Source: Bacillota bacterium
Lineage (GTDB): Bacteria > Bacillota > Clostridia > Christensenellales > Aristaeellaceae
Length of the DNA stretch: 64,000 nt
Assembly: GCA_023411175.1 (NCBI GenBank)
Contig: JAEYPB010000043.1
Span: forward strand, 35,712-99,711
Direction: 5' to 3'
Part shown: positions 57,657 to 64,000 of the stretch, piece after piece
Position numbering within the stretch: position 1 is the first letter of the stretch
Layout of the letters: each line of letters opens with the position of its first letter
Position numbers and translations under genes: made by a program
The notes under the pieces: generated by a model
What the model was told of the DNA's origin: nothing
Database searches by the model: none
The model's input: only the letters and a program-made list of their open reading frames with translations

Positions 57657-58433
57657 ATGAACGAACAGACGCGAACCCCTGGGGCAAAGATCTCCGAGCA
57701 AACTTGGCAACGGTACGCCAAGACCCGGGACATCGGCCTTCGGAATGAAATTCTGATGGCTTATCTCCCCATCGTCACTTATACCCTGAAGAAGTCCCAG
57801 ACCTTCATCAGGAACAAGGACGACGCGGAGGATATGGCCAGCCAGGGCGTACTCGAGCTGATCAACTGCATCGACCGCTACGACGTGGAGCGGGGCGTCC
57901 AGTTCGATTCCTACGCCTCCATCCGCGTTCGCGGTGCGCTCATCGACTACATCCGCAAGAAGGACTGGGTTTCCCGCGACATCCGCAAAAAGATCAAGCA
58001 GGTCAATCAGACGTCGGACGCGCTGCAGATCGAACTGGGCCGCTTCCCGGAGGACGCCGAGCTGGCGGAAAGGCTGGGCATCACCGAAGCGGATCTGGCA
58101 AAAATACGCTCGGACGAGGTGAACTACAACGTGATGTCTTTTGAGGAAACGCTCTACAACACCGGCATGACCCTCTTGGACGTAACCGAGGACGCCGAGG
58201 CGCAGTCCCCCGAGCACAGCCTGATGGAAAACGACTTCAGAAAGCAGATCGCCCGGTTCATCGACGAACTGGAGGAGAAGGAGCGGACGGTCATCTCGCT
58301 GTACTATTACGAGGAACTCAAGCTCAAGGAGATCGCCTTCGTGCTGAACCTGACGGTCTCCAGAGTGTCCCAGATCCACTCCAAGGCGCTGTCCAAGCTC
58401 CGCGCGCGCGTCGCAGAGTACATGGAGGATTAA
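57657..58433 (+). CDS. fliA: RNA polymerase sigma-28 factor FliA (SigD)
   Basis: 258 residues. Region 2 (LRNEILMAYLPIVTYTLKKS, YASIRVRGALIDYIRKKDWV), region 3 (RFPEDAELAERLGITEADLA) and region 4 (LKEIAFVLNLTVSRVSQIHS) are complete, with the FliA-type short N-terminus. It directs late flagellar, motility and chemotaxis genes; two matching promoters lie in this window (flgM and the chemotaxis receptor). flgM, its anti-sigma factor, is 1.7 kb downstream. It is placed right after flhA without flhF or flhG. Confidence 0.96.
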   Translation: MNEQTRTPGAKISEQTWQRYAKTRDIGLRNEILMAYLPIVTYTLKKSQTFIRNKDDAEDMASQGVLELINCIDRYDVERGVQFDSYASIRVRGALIDYIRKKDWVSRDIRKKIKQVNQTSDALQIELGRFPEDAELAERLGITEADLAKIRSDEVNYNVMSFEETLYNTGMTLLDVTEDAEAQSPEHSLMENDFRKQIARFIDELEEKERTVISLYYYEELKLKEIAFVLNLTVSRVSQIHSKALSKLRARVAEYMED

Positions 58434-58442
58434 GGAGGAACC

Positions 58443-59180
58443 ATGAACAAAGCCGTCTATTCCGCCACCACCGGCATGATGAACCGCAGCCGCGCGCTGG
58501 ACGTAACCGCGCACAACCTGGCCAACGCCAGCACTTCCGGCTACAAGCGGGACAGGCTGATCACCTCTACCTTCGGCGAAAGCGTTGCGCTTAGGCTGGA
58601 CAGTGCGTCCCAGGCCATCGGCGCGGATACCCACGGCGCCATCGTGGAGGAGGTCATCACCGATTACACCCAGGGCGTTTTCGAGGCCACCGGCCGCGCG
58701 CTGGACTTCGCGATCGCCGGCGACGGCTACTTCTCCATCGAGACTGAAAACGGCCAGGAGGCGTCCACCCGGGACGGCAGCTTTGAAGTGGATCCCGATG
58801 GCTTCCTGCGCACCGCCACCGGCGGCTACGTGCTGGGCCAGAACGGCCGGATCGAGGTGGGCGCGGGCGCGGTGACCATCGACCCAAACGGCATCGTCTA
58901 TTCCGACGGCCAGGCCGTCGATACGCTGGCGATTCTCGTGCCCGGCGAGGAAGGCAACGCCGCCGCCAAGGAGGCCCCGAACACGCTGGAACGCCCGGAG
59001 GGCGAGGGCGCGTTCACCGGGCGCATCCTGCAGGGCACGCTGGAGCACTCCAACGTCGACATGATGGAGGAGATGGCGGCCATGATGGCGGCCTCCCGCG
59101 CGTTCCAGTCCTGCGCACAGGCCGTGCGCATTCTGGATACGATCAACCAAAAGTCGGTAACAGAGATCGGGCGCCTGTAG
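58443..59180 (+). CDS. flgF: Flagellar hook-basal body rod protein, FlgF-like
   Basis: 245 residues of the FlgE/F/G family. N-terminal motif DVTAHNLANASTSGYKRDRL, a middle FlgF/G domain (ALDFAIAGDGYFSIETENGQ), and C-terminal helix MEEMAAMMAASRAFQSCAQA. As the first of two such genes after fliA it corresponds to flgF/flhO, the proximal part of the distal rod. GGAGG precedes ATG 58443, 10 nt after fliA. Confidence 0.85.
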   Translation: MNKAVYSATTGMMNRSRALDVTAHNLANASTSGYKRDRLITSTFGESVALRLDSASQAIGADTHGAIVEEVITDYTQGVFEATGRALDFAIAGDGYFSIETENGQEASTRDGSFEVDPDGFLRTATGGYVLGQNGRIEVGAGAVTIDPNGIVYSDGQAVDTLAILVPGEEGNAAAKEAPNTLERPEGEGAFTGRILQGTLEHSNVDMMEEMAAMMAASRAFQSCAQAVRILDTINQKSVTEIGRL

Positions 59181-59212
59181 CCATCCGGCCAGCCGCTTAG
59201 ACCACGCCAAAC

Positions 59213-59229
59213 GCCGGGATGCTCCCGGC
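59213..59229 (+). promoter_or_regulatory. Stem-loop in the flgF-flgG spacer
   Basis: A perfect 7-bp stem (GCCGGGA / TCCCGGC) with a 3-nt loop. A second dyad (CCGCGCC/GGCGCGG) stands immediately before the flgG ribosome site. They may tune mRNA stability or flgG translation. Confidence 0.3.
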
Positions 59230-59302
59230 ATATCCGCCAAAGGTGGCAGCGCCGCCACAGCCGGCCCGCGCCGCGCACGGCGCGGAAAAAGGAGGGATCC
59301 CC

Positions 59303-60013
59303 TTGATCAACGGGTTTTACGCCGCAAAATCGGGGCTCAGGAGCTTCCAGTTCAGCCTGGACGTGACGGCCAACAACATCGCCAACGTCGACACCGAGGG
59401 CTATCAGACCAGAACCACCAACTTCGCCGACCTGATCTACACGGCCACCCAGGGGACGGACGTGACGGCGGGAAACGGAAGCCGCGTTCTCTCCACATCC
59501 CGCGTCGTCGAGCAGGGGGCTTTTCAGGAAAAGGGCGAGCTCTCCGCGCTGATCCTGGGCGAGGGCTATTACGCCGTCATAAACCCCCTCGAGGGCGCGG
59601 AGCAGAACGTCTCCTACATGCGCGCCGGATCCTTCTCTCTGGCAGAGGAAAACGGCGCGATGTACCTGACGGCCCCCGGCGGCTTTTACGTGCTCGATCA
59701 GGGCGGGCAGCGCATCGAGGTGGCGAACGGGGACGTGGCGGCTGCCTTTGGTCAGGTGCAGCTGTACGCCTTCCAGAACCCCGGCGCGCTCACTGCGCTG
59801 GGCGGCGGGCGCTTTGTGCCCAGCGAAGCCTCCGGCGAGCCGGCCGAAGACGAAAACTCCACGCTGCAGCAGGGCATGCTGGAGCGTTCCAACGTGGACC
59901 TCGCCGGCGAGGTATCCCGCATGATGCTCGCCCAGCGTGGTTTTCAGGCCAATGCGCGCATGCTGCAGACCATCGACGAGATCGAGCAAACCGCCAATAC
60001 CCTCCGTGGGTAA
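59303..60013 (+). CDS. flgG: Flagellar distal rod protein, FlgG-like
   Basis: 236 residues from TTG 59303, which has GGAGGG 6 nt upstream. Family motifs: LDVTANNIANVDTEGYQTRT, GELSALILGEGYYAVINPLE and VSRMMLAQRGFQANARMLQT. An ATG at 59219 would add 28 residues of Pro/Ala sequence across a hairpin-rich spacer and is unlikely. Last gene before the flgM promoter. Confidence 0.85.
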   Translation: MINGFYAAKSGLRSFQFSLDVTANNIANVDTEGYQTRTTNFADLIYTATQGTDVTAGNGSRVLSTSRVVEQGAFQEKGELSALILGEGYYAVINPLEGAEQNVSYMRAGSFSLAEENGAMYLTAPGGFYVLDQGGQRIEVANGDVAAAFGQVQLYAFQNPGALTALGGGRFVPSEASGEPAEDENSTLQQGMLERSNVDLAGEVSRMMLAQRGFQANARMLQTIDEIEQTANTLRG

Positions 60014-60060
60014 CAAATAAAAAAATTCATTAAGTTTCGGATGTAACCCACGACATGCGC

Positions 60061-60087
60061 TAAACTTCCGTCGATTCTATACGATAT
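60061..60087 (+). promoter_or_regulatory. Sigma-28 (FliA/SigD) promoter of the flgM operon
   Basis: TAAA (60061-60064), 16 bp, then ACGATAT (60081-60087), one base from the CCGATAT consensus. It lies 19 nt before the flgM ATG and places flgM, flgN, flgK, flgL and fliW in the late class controlled by FliA. Confidence 0.8.
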
Positions 60088-60106
60088 ATAGAGCAGGTGA
60101 TGGACG

Positions 60107-60418
60107 ATGAAGATTAATCCGAATCAGGTAGATAAGCTGTACAACGCGCTGTCGGCGGAAAACGCTTCCACGGCCTCCAAAGAGGCCGAGCGTCAGCAAA
60201 CCGCCATCGGCAGCAAGGACAGCCTGTCCATTTCCGAGGCGGCGAAGAACCGCTCGGAGATTTCCAGCGCGGTGAACATGGTGGTTTCAGAGGCCACCAA
60301 GTCCACTTCCGCGGAGCGTCTCCTAAATTACAAGAATCAGATCCAGAACGGCACCTACCGCGTTTCCTCCGAGGCCATCGCAGCCGCAATGCTGGGCAAG
60401 ATTGACACCGGGGTCTAG
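60107..60418 (+). CDS. flgM: Anti-sigma-28 factor FlgM
   Basis: 103 residues. N-terminus MKINPNQVDKLYNAL, a disordered polar middle and a helical C-terminal FliA-binding part (VNMVVSEATKSTSAERLLNY, IQNGTYRVSSEAIAAAMLGK). It holds FliA inactive until exported through the finished hook. Transcribed from a FliA promoter, which makes a feedback loop. Confidence 0.92.
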   Translation: MKINPNQVDKLYNALSAENASTASKEAERQQTAIGSKDSLSISEAAKNRSEISSAVNMVVSEATKSTSAERLLNYKNQIQNGTYRVSSEAIAAAMLGKIDTGV

Positions 60419-60422
60419 GCGC

Positions 60423-60848
60423 ATGAAAGATATCAAAGCCTTGGCGCAGGTACTTGAAACCCAGCGGGTAACTTATGCGAAGATGCTTGAGATGGAGGAA
60501 GAAAAGTCGCAGGCGCTCATCAAGGGCGACGCCGCAGCGCTCACCAAGGTCATGAGCGCACAGCAGGCGCTGATGGTTCAGGCCAGAGGGCTCGAAGCAA
60601 AGCGCATGGCCATCTGCGACGGCATGGAGCACCAGACGCTGCGCGAGCTTGTCGATTCGAGCCCCGAGTGCCACGAGGCGCTGGACCCGGTCTTCAATTC
60701 GCTGAGCGAAACGGTAACCTCCCTCAAGAAAAAGAACGCCAGAAATCAAAAGTTGCTTGAGACCCGGCTGACGACCATCCGCTTCATGAAAGAGCGGCTG
60801 GGGCTTCAGGACAACACCTACTCCAAGAGCATGCAGGTTCGGGCGTAA
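60423..60848 (+). CDS. flgN: Flagellar export chaperone FlgN
   Basis: 141 residues, all-helical (MKDIKALAQVLETQRVTYAK, MLEMEEEKSQALIKGDAAAL), chaperone of the hook-filament junction proteins FlgK and FlgL, whose genes follow. The ATG at 60423 starts 4 nt after flgM with a weak GGGG site, so translation may depend on flgM. Confidence 0.88.
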   Translation: MKDIKALAQVLETQRVTYAKMLEMEEEKSQALIKGDAAALTKVMSAQQALMVQARGLEAKRMAICDGMEHQTLRELVDSSPECHEALDPVFNSLSETVTSLKKKNARNQKLLETRLTTIRFMKERLGLQDNTYSKSMQVRA

Positions 60849-60863
60849 CGGGCGGAGGAAACC

Positions 60864-62291
60864 ATGAGATCAACGTTTTTTGGGTTTGAGGCCGCGCGGA
60901 GCGGCCTTACGGCCGCTCAGGCCGGATTGGATACCACGGGCAACAACATCGCCAACCTGTCCACGGAAGGATATTCCAGGCAGATTGTCGATCAAACGGC
61001 TACCTACCTCGGTTCAAGCAGCGACAAGATCGCGGCAAAACACCCGCACTCCGGCGGGATCGGCGTGACGCTGGAAGGCATCGGCCAGGTCAGAAGCCAG
61101 TTCCTGGACCTCAGATACCGGGACGCCAACGCGGAAAGCGGCGCCAACGCCAAGACCCACAGCGTCCTGACCGACATAGAAAACAACTTCGACGAAACCC
61201 AGAACAACGGCCTCAGCGCGATGCTGGAGGATTTCTCCAACCAACTTCAAATCCTTTCGCTCAACGCGGGGGAAGTGGAGTACTCGAGCCTCGTCCGCTC
61301 CAGCGCCCAGAAGGTCACCCAGACGTTCAACCAGTACGCGAACCAGCTTTCCGTCATCCGCGCCCAAACGGCGGAGGAAATGTCCATCGGGGTAAAGGAC
61401 GTCAACACGCTGCTCGACAAGATCGACGAGGTCAACAAGTCCCTTCGGATCGCGACGATGCAGAAGAGCGACACCAACGCCCTAAACGACATGCGAAACC
61501 AGTACCTGGACAAGCTGTCCACGTACATGAACATCAAAGTTACCTACCATATGGACGGAACGGCAAGCGTCGACTCAGGCACTACGTCGCTCCTCGATTC
61601 GCAGGCGGGCACCGTGGCGCTCATCGAAATGGACGACAACCCCGCGAGCGGAATGCGCCTTATGGCGGACGGCGTCCAGATGAACCTGACGGGCGGCTCG
61701 CTGTTCGGGGCCATGGAAGTGCTCAACGGCAAGGGCGGGTTTGCCGCAGCGGGCGAAAACGCGTTTCGCGGCATCCCCTACTATCAGGCTTCGCTGGACG
61801 CGCTGGCGGAAAGCCTATCCACGACCTTCAACACGCTCAACGGGGTGGGCAAGCCGCTGTTCTCCGGCACCACCGCGGCGGGCATCACGATTTCCAGCCA
61901 GTGGCTGGCGGATCCGAACCACATCACCGCGACGCTGGACCCCGGCGGGGAAAAGGGCAAGAACGACAACATCCTCAACATGATCTCCGCAATGAGCACG
62001 GACCGGGCGATCACCCCGAGCTTTTCGGGGAACTTCGGCGGCTTCCTCCTGTCGGTGATGAGCGACATCGCCATCGACGTTGACTACACCGCAGACATGT
62101 CCGAGAGCACCGGGATGGTGCTGAACGCGATATCAAACGAGCGGGAGTCGGAGATGGGCGTTTCGCTGAACGAGGAAACGGCAAACCTCATCAAATACCA
62201 AAAGGCCTTCGCCGCCTCCGCCAGAGTGATGACGGCGCTGGACGAAGCGCTGGAAGTCATCATCAACCGCATGGGCACGGTGGGCCGGTAA
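60864..62291 (+). CDS. flgK: Flagellar hook-associated protein 1 FlgK
   Basis: 475 residues. N-terminal motif LDTTGNNIANLSTEGYSRQI, middle region with AMLEDFSNQLQILSLNAGEV, and C-terminal SLNEETANLIKYQKAFAASA helix. It forms the first hook-filament junction zone. GGAGG before ATG. It is shorter than enterobacterial FlgK (about 547) but normal for clostridia. Confidence 0.95.
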   Translation: MRSTFFGFEAARSGLTAAQAGLDTTGNNIANLSTEGYSRQIVDQTATYLGSSSDKIAAKHPHSGGIGVTLEGIGQVRSQFLDLRYRDANAESGANAKTHSVLTDIENNFDETQNNGLSAMLEDFSNQLQILSLNAGEVEYSSLVRSSAQKVTQTFNQYANQLSVIRAQTAEEMSIGVKDVNTLLDKIDEVNKSLRIATMQKSDTNALNDMRNQYLDKLSTYMNIKVTYHMDGTASVDSGTTSLLDSQAGTVALIEMDDNPASGMRLMADGVQMNLTGGSLFGAMEVLNGKGGFAAAGENAFRGIPYYQASLDALAESLSTTFNTLNGVGKPLFSGTTAAGITISSQWLADPNHITATLDPGGEKGKNDNILNMISAMSTDRAITPSFSGNFGGFLLSVMSDIAIDVDYTADMSESTGMVLNAISNERESEMGVSLNEETANLIKYQKAFAASARVMTALDEALEVIINRMGTVGR

Positions 62292-62312
62292 AAAAACAGG
62301 AGGTGACGCGGC

Positions 62313-63278
62313 ATGCGCCTTACGGACAACATGATTACGGGCAACTACATGAGGAGCTTGAACCGCAACCTCAAGGATTTGAGCGACCTCAACACCAAGG
62401 TCGCGGCCGGGCGGCGGTTCATGAAGATGTCGGAAAACCCCGCCAGCGCGGTCAAGGCCTTTGGCCTGCGCAAGGATCTGAACCGGATGGAGATGTACAC
62501 GTCCACCCTTTCCGACAGCCAGGCGCTTCTGGACGAGGCGGAAAACTCGCTCTCGATCATCAACGACATGGCGACGGAGGCCCTCACAACGATCTCTCAG
62601 GCCACCAACGGCACGCTCAACGCCACCGACCGCGCGACGATGGCCGGCGCGCTTCGCGGCTATCAGGAGATGATCCTCGGCGCGGCCAACGTGAAATCTT
62701 CCGACCGATTCATCTTCGGCGGCTCGAGCTTCGGCCAGACCCCCTTCACGGTAGGCGGATCGGGCGAGCTTCTGTACAACGGCGTGAACGTCGATACCGG
62801 CACCTTTTCCGAAGAGCACCGCTACGTGGACGTCGGCATCGGCCTTGACGTCTCGGGCGGCGCCGTCTCGCCCCATTCTGCGCTGGACGTGGCTTACTCC
62901 GGCGCACAGCTCCTGGGCACGGGCGTGGATGCAAACGGCTTCCCCAACAACATCTACAACCTGATCGGCGAGATCGCCGACAAGATCGAAGCCGGGGATC
63001 TGACGGATATCGGCGACTATACGGAAAAACTTGAGGAGCGCGCCGACGCCATCCGCATGCAGTATGTGGGCATCGGCGAAAAATCCAACTACATTTCCTT
63101 CTTCCTCGACCGGCTGTCTACCGAAAAAATCACCGCAACGGGCCGGCAGACGGAGCTTGAAGGGCTTTCGATCGAGGAAGGCGCGATCATGTTCGCGGAG
63201 CAGGAGAATATGTACAACGCATGCCTGCAGATGGGTACAAAGATTTTGCAGCCTTCGCTGCTTGAGTATCTCAACTGA
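62313..63278 (+). CDS. flgL: Flagellar hook-associated protein 3 FlgL
   Basis: 321 residues with flagellin-like terminal helices (NLKDLSDLNTKVAAGRRFMK; IEEGAIMFAEQENMYNACLQ). Second junction protein between hook and filament. GGAGGTGA before ATG 62313, which follows flgK after 21 nt. Confidence 0.94.
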   Translation: MRLTDNMITGNYMRSLNRNLKDLSDLNTKVAAGRRFMKMSENPASAVKAFGLRKDLNRMEMYTSTLSDSQALLDEAENSLSIINDMATEALTTISQATNGTLNATDRATMAGALRGYQEMILGAANVKSSDRFIFGGSSFGQTPFTVGGSGELLYNGVNVDTGTFSEEHRYVDVGIGLDVSGGAVSPHSALDVAYSGAQLLGTGVDANGFPNNIYNLIGEIADKIEAGDLTDIGDYTEKLEERADAIRMQYVGIGEKSNYISFFLDRLSTEKITATGRQTELEGLSIEEGAIMFAEQENMYNACLQMGTKILQPSLLEYLN

Positions 63279-63301
63279 GGAACCTGACAGGTGGGAGAAA
63301 A

Positions 63302-63796
63302 GTGGAGATAGAAAGGTTACGCCTACAATATGAAATAACCAGAGCGCAGTTGCTCTATGAGATCACTCCGGCCAAGATGAACATCTCGGTCAAACGCGGC
63401 GACGTCAAGATCGAACAGGACCCCTTGAAGCTCACCATTGACAACAGGGGGTTCTTCGATTCGATCGGCATCAAGTCCACCGCGACGCAGGCAAAAGAGC
63501 AAGCGCAAAAAGGCAAGGCGGCGGCACAGGATGCCGTCGGTAGGTATACGCGCGAAAAAAACGCCATGTTGGGCCCCAACGCGATGAATCCGGCGCAGCT
63601 CGCGGCCGCAGAGGCCACAGCCCCGCCCAAGACGTCCGTCGGGGTCGTTCCTATCGAAAAACCAAAACTTAACTGGAGCGGCGGCAAAGTTACTGTAAAC
63701 GCCGAGCGCAATCAGGTCGATATAGAGTGGGAACCCCAAAGCATTGAGTTTACCTACGTTCCATATTCAGTGGAATTCTACATCGACAAATGGTGA
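63302..63796 (+). CDS. DUF6470 family protein (YviE-like)
   Basis: 164 residues from GTG 63302. The N-terminus MEIERLRLQYEITRAQLLYE and the motifs KLTIDNRGFFDSIGIKS and VEFYIDKW at the end match the family commonly found between flgL and fliW in Firmicutes (yviE in Bacillus). Function unknown; the constant place suggests a link to FliW and flagellin control. A Lys/Ala/Gln-rich middle stretch is low complexity. Confidence 0.85.
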   Translation: MEIERLRLQYEITRAQLLYEITPAKMNISVKRGDVKIEQDPLKLTIDNRGFFDSIGIKSTATQAKEQAQKGKAAAQDAVGRYTREKNAMLGPNAMNPAQLAAAEATAPPKTSVGVVPIEKPKLNWSGGKVTVNAERNQVDIEWEPQSIEFTYVPYSVEFYIDKW

Positions 63797-63822
63797 ATCC
63801 GGCTCATGACGGAGGACAGCGC

Positions 63823-64000
63823 ATGGTGATTGAAACCAGGGATTTCGGACCCCTAGAGATTCAGGAGGACGACATCGTCCACTTCCCCAGCGGGATTTAC
63901 GGCTTTGACGACAGCAGGCGTTTCGCGCTCCTGGACACCGGCTCCTCCGCGGGCGTCATGCATCTTCAGTGCGTGGATGCCCCCACCCCCCGGTTCATCG
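63823..64000 (+). CDS. fliW: Flagellar assembly factor FliW, 3' end cut by window
   Basis: The first 59 residues of FliW run into the right edge. The N-terminus (GPLEIQEDDIVHFPSGIYGF, RFALLDTG) matches the family. GGAGG lies 7 nt before ATG 63823. FliW binds flagellin and antagonises the RNA-binding protein CsrA, whose gene normally follows and should be just outside the window. Confidence 0.92.
   Translation, partial: MVIETRDFGPLEIQEDDIVHFPSGIYGFDDSRRFALLDTGSSAGVMHLQCVDAPTPRFI

Overview
The window comes from a GC-rich member of the Bacillota, most likely class Clostridia. The evidence is a SCIFF precursor peptide with its radical SAM maturase (a pair almost confined to Clostridia), a Firmicutes-type fla operon with fliY (CheC-FliN) in place of fliN, single-cluster clostridial ferredoxin, DUF1858/DUF438 genes, strong Shine-Dalgarno sites and consensus sigma-A promoters. 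The genus cannot be fixed from sequence reading alone.

Left part (1-10.3 kb, all on the minus strand). A transglutaminase-like protein, a type II secretion F-family protein and a truncated membrane protein form a small operon at the edge. Next to it is a compact aromatic amino acid operon (aroF-tyrA-aroB-aroA-aroC-pheA-aroEK-aroQ, genes mostly overlapping by ATGA). It encodes all seven shikimate steps plus the first committed steps to Phe and Tyr. A consensus promoter, a 22-codon Phe/Tyr-rich leader peptide and an intrinsic terminator precede it, which points to ribosome-mediated attenuation.

10.4-18.2 kb. A sugar isomerase-like TIM barrel, a PLP-dependent Orn/Lys/Arg decarboxylase-family enzyme, the SCIFF ranthipeptide unit (precursor, terminator, maturase), a flotillin-like SPFH protein and a two-gene kinase operon (P-loop kinase plus PfkB kinase).

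18.3-31.6 kb: a cell-surface block on the minus strand. It holds a non-lipidated family 5 solute-binding protein carrying an N-terminal Cna-B-like domain, a 3128-residue secreted protein with InlB/MucBP-like repeats and about 16 Cna-B domains (part of them in an ABC-ABC-ABC higher-order repeat), and two small secreted proteins sharing an Ig-like module. Some 1.3 kb with no convincing gene follows.

32.8-39.7 kb. A second TIM-barrel isomerase, a MerR regulator divergent from an aldo/keto reductase with a classical MerR operator, a ferredoxin, a DUF1858-DUF438 pair, and a methyl-accepting chemotaxis protein with a sigma-28 promoter and a terminator in its leader.

39.8-64 kb: the flagellar supercluster on the plus strand: flgBC-fliEFGHIJK-flgDE-flbD-fliMYOPQR-flhBA-fliA-flgF-flgG, then, from a sigma-28 promoter, flgM-flgN-flgK-flgL-DUF6470-fliW (cut by the window edge). 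Basal body, export gate, C-ring, hook and the FliA/FlgM switch are all encoded here. motAB, fliL, cheY, flhF and flhG, often in such clusters, are not in the window. Two perfect DnaA boxes lie between the sigma-A promoter and flgB, and a duplicated flhB/flhA junction flanks an insertion of about 200 bp.
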